A model generated the notes under the pieces. It did not search any database and was not told where the DNA came from. It saw nothing but the letters and a program-made list of their open reading frames with translations. DNA of 64,000 bases from an uncultured Burkholderiales bacterium. Lineage in GTDB: Bacteria > Pseudomonadota > Gammaproteobacteria > Burkholderiales > Burkholderiaceae_C. The stretch covers positions 1-64,000 of the forward strand of contig CAILCI010000010.1 in the NCBI GenBank assembly GCA_903832625.1, written 5' to 3'. Positions within the stretch are counted from its first letter, which is position 1. Each line of letters begins with the position of its first letter. Positions 46,843 to 55,661 of the stretch are shown here, in pieces. The translations under genes were made by a program, and so were the position numbers.

Positions 46843-47996
46843 CGACGGACTCCAACGCCCAAAGGCGTCGCGGGGGTTTGAGAGGGAACGCGCCCATATT
46901 CTTGGGCGAGCGAACAGGTGGTGAGCTGTGGCAAGACTTTGGTGCCAAAGATTTCACATTCTTGCAGATGGGGATAGCCCGAGAAGATGAAGGCGCGAAT
47001 CCCCATTTTTTGGTAGTCATGGATTTCGCTCAACACCTGATCGACACTGCCCACCAAGGCGGCACCGCAGCCGCTACGGGCGCGGCCAACGCCGGTCCAC
47101 ATGTGCGGCTCGATGTAGCCTTCGTCGTCGGCGAGTTCGCGGTTTTTGGCTTGATGCGCCACGCCCAAACTCACAGCGTCTAAAGCGCGTTGGCGAATTT
47201 CTCGGCCTTTTTCGTCGTCGAGTTGGGACACCAGTTCACGCGCGTATTCACGCGCCTCGGCCTCGGTGTCGCGCACAATCATGTGGATGCGCAAGCCGTA
47301 GTCGAGCACGCGATTGTGTTTGGCGGCGCGGGCGTGAACGTCTTTCATGCGTTGCGCCAAGACGTCTTTGGTTTCGGGCCACATCAAATACGTGTCGCAA
47401 TGCGCACCGCACAATTCCAGTGCGTCGGGGCTGTAGCCACCGAAGTACAACAAGGGACCGCCGTTGGTTTGGTAGGGGCGCACCGGGTCGGTGGTCAAAC
47501 CTTTGAATTTGTAAATTTCGCCGTCGTAGTTGATCTCGTCTTGCGTCCAAGCTTGTTTCAAAATTTCCACCACTTCCCACGAACGGCGGTAACGGTAAGC
47601 GCTGTCTTCGACTTGACCCGGGAAGTCGGAAGAAATCACGTTCAAGGTCAATCGGCCTTTGAGCATGTGATCGAGCGTGGCCACGGTGCGCGCCAACATG
47701 ATGGGATGCAGCTCGCCACAACGGATGGCGGCCAGCAAATTCATGCGTGAGGTGAGAGGCGCCAAGCCTGCGGCAAACGTCAGAGTGTCTTGCCCGACTT
47801 GATAAGACGAAGGACACAAAATATTGCGAAAGCCCAGCTCTTCAGCACGCAGCGCAATTTTGCTGGTGTTTTCCCAACTGCTGCGGTATTGACCTTCAGG
47901 CACACCCAAATGCCCAAAATCGTCCGAGCACAAGGGCGCGAACCAAGCCACTTCTGCGCCTTTTACATCTTCACCGCGAACGGGTACTACGCTCAT
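46839..47996 (-). CDS. smoC: SsuD-like FMNH2-dependent monooxygenase, probable sulfoquinovose monooxygenase
   Basis: A 385-residue LLM-type (class II) flavin monooxygenase closely built like alkanesulfonate monooxygenase SsuD. Sulfonate-binding residues match: Arg236 and His238 (YGLRIHMIVRD), Arg307 (WTGVGRARSG) and Tyr341 (SGYPHLQE). The SsuD cysteine in GRSCEDAW is replaced (SSYQVGQD). It uses O2 and reduced flavin to cut a C-S bond, releasing sulfite and an aldehyde. Partner genes point to sulfoquinovose: an AKR instead of taurine-like genes, and a CUT1 sugar importer instead of SsuABC. The ATG at 47996 has a GGAG site; a candidate operator lies just upstream. Confidence 0.82.
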   Translation of the reverse strand: MSVVPVRGEDVKGAEVAWFAPLCSDDFGHLGVPEGQYRSSWENTSKIALRAEELGFRNILCPSSYQVGQDTLTFAAGLAPLTSRMNLLAAIRCGELHPIMLARTVATLDHMLKGRLTLNVISSDFPGQVEDSAYRYRRSWEVVEILKQAWTQDEINYDGEIYKFKGLTTDPVRPYQTNGGPLLYFGGYSPDALELCGAHCDTYLMWPETKDVLAQRMKDVHARAAKHNRVLDYGLRIHMIVRDTEAEAREYARELVSQLDDEKGREIRQRALDAVSLGVAHQAKNRELADDEGYIEPHMWTGVGRARSGCGAALVGSVDQVLSEIHDYQKMGIRAFIFSGYPHLQECEIFGTKVLPQLTTCSLAQEYGRVPSQTPATPLGVGVRR

Positions 47997-48021
47997 GATG
48001 TCATCTCCAAATTTAAGAATG

Positions 48022-48040
48022 AATGAATAGTATATGAATT
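48022..48040. promoter_or_regulatory. candidate GntR operator between the monooxygenase and GntR genes
   Basis: AATGAATAGTATATGAATT is an imperfect palindrome (AATNNATA halves around one central base). It lies between the divergent monooxygenase and GntR starts (26 and 38 bases away). Similar 19-base sites are found at 15194-15212 and 52902-52920. Confidence 0.6.
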
Positions 48041-48077
48041 TTAAGCCTTCGGCAAAATTTTTTGTCATACTTGGGAC

Positions 48078-48800
48078 ATGAAAACCCTCGCCCCCGCCCA
48101 GCCACTGCCAAAGTTTTTGCAAATCTCAGAGTTGTTGAGCCGTCAAATTCGTGCTGGCCACTTTCGCACTGGCGAGCGCTTGCCCACGGAAGCTGAATTA
48201 GCGCAATCATTGGATGTGGCCGTCGGAACGCTGCGCAAAGCCTTGGACGTTCTAGAAAAACAACAAGTCATTGAGCGCATTCAAGGCTCGGGCACTTATG
48301 TGCGCAGCGGCAACACAGGCAAAAGCATTTACGAGTTTTTCAGGCTAGAGCTGCACGATGGCCCCGGCATGCCCAGCGCCCACATCTTGAGCGTGGACAA
48401 GCTGGAGCGACCCCAGGATGTTCCGACATTCGGCGCAGATGCCAAGCCCCAAAGCGCATGGCGCGTGCGACGCTTGCGATTTTTGAATCAAACCCCCGTG
48501 GCTCTCGAGGAGATTTGGTTTGATGCCAAACACACCCGTCAACTCAAAGCCTCACAGCTGGGTGAGTCCATGTATTTGTTCTACCAACAAAACTTCCAAC
48601 TCTGGATCAGCCGCGTGGAAGACCACATCTACGCCCAAGATGTTCCCACGTGGACAGTACCCGAGTTTGGCGTGAAAGCCAAAAAAACCACAGGCTACAT
48701 CGAGCGTTTATCGTGGACAGCGAACAACGAGTTGGCAGAGTTTTCTAAAACTTGGTTTGATGCCAAGCTGTGTCGGTATTCTTCGCGATTGAGTCAATGA
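48078..48800 (+). CDS. GntR-family regulator (HutC/UTRA type) of the sulfonate-sugar cluster
   Basis: A 240-residue regulator. The winged helix reads KFLQISELLSRQIRAGHFRTGERLPTEAELAQ in continuous segments (residues 12-43), followed by VAVGTLRKALDVLEKQQVIERIQGSGTYVR. The C-terminal UTRA ligand domain starts at about residue 80 and ends SWTANNELAEFSKTWFDAKL. It is divergent from the monooxygenase operon and convergent with the second ABC operon (3-base gap to the permease stop). No clear Shine-Dalgarno precedes the ATG. The likely effector is a sugar of this pathway. Confidence 0.88.
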   Translation: MKTLAPAQPLPKFLQISELLSRQIRAGHFRTGERLPTEAELAQSLDVAVGTLRKALDVLEKQQVIERIQGSGTYVRSGNTGKSIYEFFRLELHDGPGMPSAHILSVDKLERPQDVPTFGADAKPQSAWRVRRLRFLNQTPVALEEIWFDAKHTRQLKASQLGESMYLFYQQNFQLWISRVEDHIYAQDVPTWTVPEFGVKAKKTTGYIERLSWTANNELAEFSKTWFDAKLCRYSSRLSQ

Positions 48801-48803
48801 AAC

Positions 48804-49634
48804 TCAACCCTTCAAGCCACCTTGCGTCAACCCACCAATCACCCGTTCCTGAAAAAACACAATCAACAGCGCCACAGGAATCACCGTCACCACCAAGGCT
48901 GCGCTGATGACTGGCCAGGGAAACGTAAATTCACCTTGGTACATGGCAATCCCCACAGGCGCGGTGCGCATGGCGGCGGCTGAGTTGAGCGACAAAGCCA
49001 GCAAGAACTCATCCCACGCATTCACAAACGCCAAGATGCCCGCAGTGAACACACCCGGCGCAGCCAACGGCAACACGATGCGCCACAAGGCGCCTACGCG
49101 CGAGCACCCGTCAATCATGGCTGCGTTTTCCAAATCACGCGGAATGCTTTGGAAAAAACTCACCAGCACCAAGGTGCACACAGGCATGTTGATGACGGTG
49201 TAAGGAATGACCAGCGCCGTATAAGTGTTGAGCAAATTCAGGCTGCGCATGGTCTCAAAAATCGGTACCAAGAGCGTGATGATGGGGAACATGCTGCTCG
49301 CCACAATCGCAGTCAACACCCATTGACGGCGACGCAAATTCAAACGTGCAATCGCATAGGCCGCGCAGGTCGCCACAAACAAAGAGGTCAGGGTTGACAC
49401 ACTGGCGACGATCAGGCTGTTGCTCAAATAACGCAACAAGGGCTGGGTGGTGAATGCGCCCACATAGTGTTCGAACGTGGCATGTTGCGGCCACCAAGTG
49501 ATGGGCTTGGCCACCAGTTCAGACTCGGCTTTGAAAGAGGTCAGCACCATCCACAAAAGCGGGAAAAAACCGTTCACCATTAGCCAAGCTGCAGCCAACC
49601 AACGCAAACGTGCCGAAGTCCACAGGTTCTTCAT
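48804..49634 (-). CDS. sugar ABC transporter permease (MalG type), second system
   Basis: A 276-residue permease with the coupling motif SFFQSIPRDLENAAMIDGCSR and the six-helix CUT1 pattern. It starts inside the end of the other permease gene (4-base overlap). Together they form the channel of the importer next to the GntR gene. It is the last gene of the operon and meets the GntR gene end to end. Confidence 0.88.
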   Translation of the reverse strand: MKNLWTSARLRWLAAAWLMVNGFFPLLWMVLTSFKAESELVAKPITWWPQHATFEHYVGAFTTQPLLRYLSNSLIVASVSTLTSLFVATCAAYAIARLNLRRRQWVLTAIVASSMFPIITLLVPIFETMRSLNLLNTYTALVIPYTVINMPVCTLVLVSFFQSIPRDLENAAMIDGCSRVGALWRIVLPLAAPGVFTAGILAFVNAWDEFLLALSLNSAAAMRTAPVGIAMYQGEFTFPWPVISAALVVTVIPVALLIVFFQERVIGGLTQGGLKG

Positions 49635-50494
49635 GCGGCCCGCCCCACATGCTTCAAATACACACCCGTCACCAACAAGGACATGACAAACATCAACACC
49701 GCCAAGGTCGAGCCATAGCCCAAGTCCAAATAATCGACCGTGGTTTTGTGGATCAACATGGCCAAGGTTTGGGTGGCGCTGCCCGGCCCTCCTTTGGTCA
49801 TGGTGTAGGGAATGTCAAAGGTTTGCAAGGCGGTCAGTGTTCTAAAAATCAAGGCCACCACCATGCTGGGCACCAGCAAGGGCAAGGTGATTTGCCAAAA
49901 CTGTTGCCAAGGTGTTGCTCCATCGACCTCGGCGGCTTCGTACAAAGAGCGCGGAATCATTTGCAAACCCGCCAACAAAATGAGCGCCATGAACGAGCTG
50001 GTCTTCCAGATGATGGTCAAACAAATCGCAGCAAACGCCCATCCGGGACGCAGCAGCCACATGGTCGGTTCCTGCAAGCCTGCCATGCGCAACACATCGT
50101 TGACGATGCCGTAATCGGTATGGAAAAACCACGCAAAAATCAAGCCGCAAAAACTCAGTGGCAAAGCCCACGGCAAGAGCAAGGCCAGTCGCACGGGCCA
50201 TTTACGCTTGAAAGGCAAGTTGGCCAACATCGCAAACGCCAAGCCCACCAACAAAGCCCCCGGCACGGTGATGAGCGTGATGCCCAGCGTGTTGAACATG
50301 GCTTCCCAAAACTCTTTGTCTTGCAAGGCGTCGGCATAGTTTTGCCAGCCCACAAAGCCCGTGCTTTGAAAAAAGCTGTTGTAGATCAGCTTGCCCACCG
50401 GATAGACCACCACCAACGCAATCAAAGCGAACGCTGGCGTGAGCAAGAGCCACGCCAGCGTTTTTTCAGAAGGATCGCGCCAAGTGCTTTTCAT
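49631..50494 (-). CDS. sugar ABC transporter permease (MalF type), second system
   Basis: A 287-residue permease. The coupling motif AGLQMIPRSLYEAAEVDGAT and the distal TKGGPGSATQTLAMLIHKTTV are regular. It starts 8 bases after the binding-protein stop. In context, it is part of the importer that probably feeds the monooxygenase pathway. Confidence 0.88.
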   Translation of the reverse strand: MKSTWRDPSEKTLAWLLLTPAFALIALVVVYPVGKLIYNSFFQSTGFVGWQNYADALQDKEFWEAMFNTLGITLITVPGALLVGLAFAMLANLPFKRKWPVRLALLLPWALPLSFCGLIFAWFFHTDYGIVNDVLRMAGLQEPTMWLLRPGWAFAAICLTIIWKTSSFMALILLAGLQMIPRSLYEAAEVDGATPWQQFWQITLPLLVPSMVVALIFRTLTALQTFDIPYTMTKGGPGSATQTLAMLIHKTTVDYLDLGYGSTLAVLMFVMSLLVTGVYLKHVGRAA

Positions 50495-50502
50495 CGCGGC
50501 AA

Positions 50503-51783
50503 TCAGCGCATCACGCGGCCTAAGCGGCCTTCGATGTCAGACACCGCATCGGCAGGCGTTTTGGTGCGTGCCAAGGCTGCGCTGGTGTTGGTGCGCACCA
50601 CGTCGCTGACTTGTCCATATTGGCTGCTGATGGGGCGCGCTTGCCCGTTGATGATGACGTTGGCCGCATCTTTGAACCAAGGCGCTTGCTTGAGCACATC
50701 GGCCTCGGTGTAGACGCTTTGGTAAACCGGCAGCAAAGAACCCTCCACCGCCAAGAATTTGCTGGCCTCCGGCGTGCTCATGTATTTGATGAGGTTGGCC
50801 GCAGCCGATTTGTTTTTGCTGAACGCACTCAGCGCCCATTGCCAGCCACCCACACAGGTTGCGCTCTTGCCACCCGTCATGGCGGGCAGCGGCATGACGC
50901 CAACTTTGCCTTTGACTTGGCTGTCAGGTGCGTCTTTGAACACATCCCACGCAAAGCCCCAGTTGATGGCGAACAAGACTTGTCCAGCTTTGAATTCATT
51001 GACTGTCACAGGTGTGGTGACTTCGGCAATGTTTTTCTTCATCACGCCCGTGTCCACCAAATTGAGCCACATGTTGAGGCCTTTGACTGCGGCGTCTTTG
51101 TCCAAAGTCAGCTTGCCGGAAGCATCGTTGAACTGTTTGCCTTGGCTCCAATAAGGCAGCAAGAAAGTGCAAACCGCGCCTTCAATCGGCGCGCCTTGAA
51201 TGCTCAAGCCCTGCAAGTTGGGGTTCTTCTCAGCGTCCAGCACTTTTTTGCTGGCTGCGGCCAACTCGTCCCACGTGTGCGGTTCTTTGATGCCGTATTT
51301 GTCCAACAAGTCTTTGCGGTAGTACATGAACATGGCGTCTGAAAACGCGGGCATGGCTGCGAGTTTGCCGTTGACCACATCGGCCTGCGCATACACAGGC
51401 AAATAGGGTTTGAGCGCACTCACGCCACCGGGGATATAGCTGTCCAAAGGCTCCAACCAACCCGCATTGAAATACTGCGCGGGGTTGACGATGTCGATCA
51501 TGTAGATGTCAATCGCGGAATCTTTGGCGTTGAGCACGGTGCTCAGATATTGGCGCTGCAACTCGCTGGTGGCACCGCCCGTTTCAAGCTCAATGGTGAC
51601 ACCGGGGTTTTGCGCTTGGTACTTGTCAAACAGCTTGCGCATCAAGTCTGGGCGTTGGTTTTGCCCACCCGAAAAAACACGCAGCTTGGTGTCAGCCCAA
51701 GCGCTGTGGCCAGCAAATGCGGCGCATACCAGCAAAGAACCCGCTAAGCGCGCCAAGTGGCGAATGGTTTGTTTGTTTTGCAT
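50503..51783 (-). CDS. sugar ABC transporter substrate-binding protein, second system
   Basis: A 426-residue periplasmic protein with a signal peptide (LAGSLLVCAAFAGHSAWA). The mature domain starts DTKLRVFSGGQNQRPDLMRK and includes GGATSELQRQYLSTVLNAK, IYMIDIVNPAQYFNAGWLEP and SAFSKNKSAAANLIKYMSTP. It belongs to the CUT1 type that takes disaccharides and glycosides. By analogy with SmoF of Agrobacterium it is the best candidate for binding sulfoquinovosyl glycerol, though I could not verify sulfonate contacts. Confidence 0.86.
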   Translation of the reverse strand: MQNKQTIRHLARLAGSLLVCAAFAGHSAWADTKLRVFSGGQNQRPDLMRKLFDKYQAQNPGVTIELETGGATSELQRQYLSTVLNAKDSAIDIYMIDIVNPAQYFNAGWLEPLDSYIPGGVSALKPYLPVYAQADVVNGKLAAMPAFSDAMFMYYRKDLLDKYGIKEPHTWDELAAASKKVLDAEKNPNLQGLSIQGAPIEGAVCTFLLPYWSQGKQFNDASGKLTLDKDAAVKGLNMWLNLVDTGVMKKNIAEVTTPVTVNEFKAGQVLFAINWGFAWDVFKDAPDSQVKGKVGVMPLPAMTGGKSATCVGGWQWALSAFSKNKSAAANLIKYMSTPEASKFLAVEGSLLPVYQSVYTEADVLKQAPWFKDAANVIINGQARPISSQYGQVSDVVRTNTSAALARTKTPADAVSDIEGRLGRVMR

Positions 51784-51822
51784 CTTCGACTCCTCGTTGA
51801 ATGGACATGAATCTTCAAAAAA

Positions 51823-52896
51823 TCACAGTGCCAGCGTGCTGTGTGCATCAAAAAAATGCAGGTGCTGGTGTGAGACGTACAGCTTGACAAGAGCGTCAAT
51901 CGGCGCTTTGAACTCAGCAGGCAAACGCGCAACCAACTCCACATCACCTAAGGCAAAAGTCACCAAAGTTTCTGCACCCAAGGGTTCGAGCAGCGCCACG
52001 CGGGTTTGCAATACCGCATCGGTTGCTGATTGTGCTTGCAGGTGCAAATTTTCAGGCCGAATGCCCACTGTGATGGCGCTGGCCGCAGCGCAGCGCTTGG
52101 CCTGTTCCGAGCTGATGGCGAGGCTTTGTTGCGCCAGCACAAGGCTCTCGCCCTGCAAGTGTGCAGGCAACAAATTCATCGGCGGCGAGCCAATGAAGCC
52201 CGCCACAAACAAATTGGCTGGATGCTTATAGATGACTTCGGGCGTGTCGAACTGCACCACGCGCCCGCCTTGCATGATGGCAATGCGGTCGGCCAGCGTC
52301 ATGGCCTCCACCTGGTCGTGCGTGACATACACAATGGTCGCGCCCAAACGGTGGTGCAGCTTCTTGATTTCACTGCGCATTTCGTCGCGCATTTGCGCGT
52401 CCAAGTTGGAGAGCGGTTCGTCAAACAAAAACACTTGGGGCTGGCGCACAATGGCGCGCCCAATCGCCACCCGCTGGCGCTGTCCGCCCGACAAAGCCGC
52501 AGGCTTGCGCCCTAGCAAATGCTCGATCTTGAGCAACTTGGCCGCGTCGTTGACGCGCTGCGCAATCTCAGCCTCGGGCATTTTGCGCAAGCGCAGGCCA
52601 AAGGCCATGTTTTCAAACAGTGTTTTGTGGGGATACAGCGCATAGTCTTGAAACACCATGGCAATGTCGCGTGATCTTGGCGGCAAGTCGTTGACCCGCG
52701 TTTCGCCAATCGTGATGTCGCCCCCCGTCACGCTCTCTAGCCCCGCCAGCATGCGCAGCAGCGTGGACTTGCCACAGCCTGACGGTCCGACCAGCACAAC
52801 AAATTCACCATCGGCCACATCCACGTCAATGCCGTGCAAGACGGTGTTTAAACCGTCATAACTTTTACTGACGTTGCGAAGTGATACGTGCGCCAT
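51823..52896 (-). CDS. sugar ABC transporter ATPase, second system, operon head
   Basis: A 357-residue CUT1 ATPase with Walker [14 protein letters not shown], signature [17 protein letters not shown], Walker [17 protein letters not shown] and switch His in [11 protein letters not shown]. The C-terminal regulatory domain has GFIGSPPMNLLPA and VGIRPENLHL. The ATG at 52896 starts MAHVSLRNVSKSYDG, the family norm. The candidate GntR operator ends only 5 bases before it, so the leader is very short or absent. Confidence 0.9.
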   Translation of the reverse strand: MAHVSLRNVSKSYDGLNTVLHGIDVDVADGEFVVLVGPSGCGKSTLLRMLAGLESVTGGDITIGETRVNDLPPRSRDIAMVFQDYALYPHKTLFENMAFGLRLRKMPEAEIAQRVNDAAKLLKIEHLLGRKPAALSGGQRQRVAIGRAIVRQPQVFLFDEPLSNLDAQMRDEMRSEIKKLHHRLGATIVYVTHDQVEAMTLADRIAIMQGGRVVQFDTPEVIYKHPANLFVAGFIGSPPMNLLPAHLQGESLVLAQQSLAISSEQAKRCAAASAITVGIRPENLHLQAQSATDAVLQTRVALLEPLGAETLVTFALGDVELVARLPAEFKAPIDALVKLYVSHQHLHFFDAHSTLAL

Positions 52897-52901
52897 TAAT
52901 G

Positions 52902-52920
52902 TATTAATAGTGAATGAATT
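52902..52920. promoter_or_regulatory. candidate GntR operator before the second sugar ABC operon
   Basis: TATTAATAGTGAATGAATT agrees with the site at 48022-48040 at 15 of 19 positions. It sits 5 bases upstream of the ATPase start, where a bound repressor would block transcription. Confidence 0.5.
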
Positions 52921-53048
52921 ACAAAACGATGGCAGAGCATAACGCATCACCATCGTGAATTTTGCGCTTTTTTTGCTTTTGTCACTGCATTGACATAGGG
53001 GTTTATTCCAATGCACTGATATTTGTTCAACCTACTTGAGGAGTTGCC

Positions 53049-54638
53049 ATGGACCGTCGTCGCTTTTTGAATTCTTCCGCCCTCTTGGGTGCGCAAACCT
53101 TGGTTGCGCCCACGCTGGCTCTGGCGCAAGCCCCTGCCATCATTACCCGAGACGCCATGCGTCCACAGTTTCCATCGGGCATTCAAAGCGGCGACGCAAC
53201 CTCAAACGCTGCCATCATCTGGGCGCGTAGCGACCGCCCATCACGCATGTGGGTGGAGTGGGCAACCACCGCCAACTTTGCCAACGCTCAGCGCGTGCGC
53301 GGCAACTACTTGCTCGACAACACCGACTACACAGGCCGCATTGATTTGACGCAACTGCCCAGCGGTCAAGAAATTTTCTACCGCGTGGTGCTGCAAGATT
53401 TGCACAACGAGCGCGTGTTGTCCGAGGCCATGAGTGGTCATCTGCGCTTGCCGCAGGCCTCCACAGACAAAGCCACCCGCAATGTACGCTTTGCTTGGAG
53501 CGGCGACACCGTGGGGCAAGGCTGGGGCATCAACGAGGCGTGGGGTGGCATGAAAATTTATGAACAAATCCGCCAAATCAATCCTGACTTCTTTTTGCAC
53601 AGCGGCGACAACATTTATGCCGATGGCCCCATCACCGCCGAAGTCAAATTGCCCGATAGCACGATGTGGCACAACGTCGTGACCGAAGAGGTCAGCAAAG
53701 TGGCTGAGACTTTGAACGAATTCCGTGGCCGCTACCGCTACAACATGATGGACGCCAACCTGCGTCGCATGGCCGCCGATGTGCCGCAAATTTGGCAATG
53801 GGACGACCATGAAGTCATGAACAATTACTCAGACTCCAAAGACGTCTCACAAGACGCGCGATACAGCGAAAAAAATATTCCCTTGATGGTCGCCCGTGCC
53901 ACCAAAGCCTTTCACGAATTCGCGCCCATGCGTGAGTTTGGCAACAAAGAGTCCGAGCGCGTCTACCGCCAAATCTCGCACGGTCCCTTGCTCGACATGT
54001 TCGTCGTGGACATGCGCAGCTACCGAGGTCCCAACAGCGCCAACTTGCAAACCGCAGAAACCGAAGAATCCGCCTTCATGGGTCGCCCGCAAGTGGCTTG
54101 GCTCATTGACGGGTTGAAAAAATCCAAAGCCACTTGGAAAGTCATTGCCGCCGACATGCCGATTGGTTTGCAAGTCCCCGATGGCAAAACGCCCGAAGGC
54201 CAAGACAAATGGGAAGCCATTGCCAACGGCGACAACGGCGTGGCCAAAGGCCGTGAGCTTGAAATGGCACGACTGCTGCGCGAGATCAAAAAAGCCAACA
54301 TCCACAACGTGGTGTGGCTCACCGCCGATGTGCATTACACCGCCGCGCATTTTTACGATCCCAACAAAGCCAAGTTCAGCGATTTCAATCCTTTTTGGGA
54401 ATTCGTCTCCGGCCCACTCAACGCTGGTGCTTTTGGCCCCAACTTGCCCGACGACACTTTTGGTCTGCAAGTGGTCTACCAAAAAGCTCCGAAAGAGCAA
54501 AACGCAGCGCCCTCCACAGGCATGCAGTTCTTCGGTCAAGTGGACATTGACGCCAAAACCCGCGCCATGACGGTCACGCTCAAAGACTTGACGGGTGCTT
54601 CGCTCTACAGCAAGACCTTGACGCCTGTGCGCGCCTAA
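53049..54638 (+). CDS. phoD: Tat-exported PhoD-type alkaline phosphatase/phosphodiesterase
   Basis: A 529-residue enzyme for releasing phosphate from esters or phosphodiesters outside the cytoplasm. The N-terminus MDRRRFLNSSALLGAQ carries the twin-arginine motif. Metal-site stretches are RFAWSGDTVGQGW, FFLHSGDNIYADGP, WQWDDHEVMNNY and WLTADVHYTAAHF. The ATG at 53049 follows GAGGAG. A hairpin terminator follows the stop. It is divergent from the second sugar ABC operon. Confidence 0.9.
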   Translation: MDRRRFLNSSALLGAQTLVAPTLALAQAPAIITRDAMRPQFPSGIQSGDATSNAAIIWARSDRPSRMWVEWATTANFANAQRVRGNYLLDNTDYTGRIDLTQLPSGQEIFYRVVLQDLHNERVLSEAMSGHLRLPQASTDKATRNVRFAWSGDTVGQGWGINEAWGGMKIYEQIRQINPDFFLHSGDNIYADGPITAEVKLPDSTMWHNVVTEEVSKVAETLNEFRGRYRYNMMDANLRRMAADVPQIWQWDDHEVMNNYSDSKDVSQDARYSEKNIPLMVARATKAFHEFAPMREFGNKESERVYRQISHGPLLDMFVVDMRSYRGPNSANLQTAETEESAFMGRPQVAWLIDGLKKSKATWKVIAADMPIGLQVPDGKTPEGQDKWEAIANGDNGVAKGRELEMARLLREIKKANIHNVVWLTADVHYTAAHFYDPNKAKFSDFNPFWEFVSGPLNAGAFGPNLPDDTFGLQVVYQKAPKEQNAAPSTGMQFFGQVDIDAKTRAMTVTLKDLTGASLYSKTLTPVRA

Positions 54639-54681
54639 GTCTCGACACTAGAGATCGCACACCTCTAAAGTGCACGACAAT

Positions 54682-54716
54682 CAAGGCTTTGCGTTTTCGC
54701 AAGGCCTTGGTTTTTT
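54682..54716 (+). terminator. terminator of phoD abutting the rbgA start
   Basis: CAAGGCTTTGCG (54682-54693) pairs with CGCAAGGCCTTG (54698-54709), with one wobble, around TTTT, followed by GTTTTTT. The ATG of the next gene starts directly after the T-run at 54717. Confidence 0.8.
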
Positions 54717-55652
54717 ATGGCGATTCAATGGTTTCCCGGACACATGCACCTCACGCGCAAGGCGATTGGGGAGCGCATGGCTGAAATCGATGTCGTCATC
54801 GAAATGCTCGACGCCCGCCTGCCGGGCTCCAGCGCCAACCCCATGTTGGCCGAGCTGATACAAAACAAGCCCGGCCTCAAAATCTTGAGCAAACAAGACA
54901 TGGCCGACCCCGAGCGCACCGCCGCTTGGCTGGCGCATTACAACGCCCTGCCCAACGTGCGCGCTTTGGCACTCGACACCAGCATGACCAGCCCTGCCCG
55001 GGCTTTGATCGACGCTTGCCACCAACTCGCGCCTTTGCGCGGCGGCATGGTCAAGCCCATGCGGGTGCTGATTTGTGGCATTCCCAACGTGGGCAAATCC
55101 ACGCTCATCAACACCCTCAAGGGCAAACGCGCCGCCAAAACCGGCGACGAAGCGGGCGTGACCAAGCTGGAGCAGCGCATCACCTTGGCTGACGACTTTT
55201 ATTTGTACGACACGCCCGGCGTGCTGTGGCCGCGCATCATCGTGCCGCAAAGCGGCTACAACTTGGCCGCCAGCGGCGCCATGGGCGTGAATGCTTTTGA
55301 TGAAGAAGAAGTCGCTCTGGAGTTGCTCAACTACCTCATTCCCCGCTACCCGCACGCGTTTGAGACACGCTACAAAATCAAAGACGTGAGCAGCCACAGC
55401 GACGAGCAAATGCTCACCGCGATTGCGCGACACCGAGGCGCCGTGCAAAGCGGTGGCCGCGTGGACACCACCAAGGCCGCGCATATCGTGATTCACGACT
55501 TTCGATCAGGCGCGCTGGGTCGTTTGACCTTGGAGACGCCCGAAGAATTCGCCACTTGGTTGGCCGCTGGCCAACTGGCCGACGCCGAACGTGCTGAACG
55601 CAAAGCGGCGCGAGAGAAGATCAAAAAGCCTCCACGCAAGCCCGCCGCCTGA
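54717..55652 (+). CDS. rbgA: RbgA/YlqF-type circularly permuted GTPase for ribosome assembly
   Basis: A 311-residue GTPase of the YlqF/RbgA group that helps late large-subunit assembly. The permuted order is visible: G4 as LKILSKQDMAD (residues 52-62), G1 as LICGIPNVGKSTLIN (about 119) and G3 as LYDTPGVLW. The start MAIQWFPGHMHLTRKAIGE is the family N-terminus, so ATG 54717 is right although no Shine-Dalgarno is present. The C-terminus is a basic tail (KAAREKIKKPPRKPAA). Confidence 0.9.
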   Translation: MAIQWFPGHMHLTRKAIGERMAEIDVVIEMLDARLPGSSANPMLAELIQNKPGLKILSKQDMADPERTAAWLAHYNALPNVRALALDTSMTSPARALIDACHQLAPLRGGMVKPMRVLICGIPNVGKSTLINTLKGKRAAKTGDEAGVTKLEQRITLADDFYLYDTPGVLWPRIIVPQSGYNLAASGAMGVNAFDEEEVALELLNYLIPRYPHAFETRYKIKDVSSHSDEQMLTAIARHRGAVQSGGRVDTTKAAHIVIHDFRSGALGRLTLETPEEFATWLAAGQLADAERAERKAAREKIKKPPRKPAA

Positions 55653-55661
55653 AAACCCTGC

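Noticed and set aside
46839-47996. Calling the monooxygenase a plain alkanesulfonate monooxygenase (ssuD)
   Set aside because: No SsuABC importer or ssuE-type operon is nearby. The partners are an AKR of SmoB type and a sugar importer, and the SsuD active-site cysteine is not conserved.
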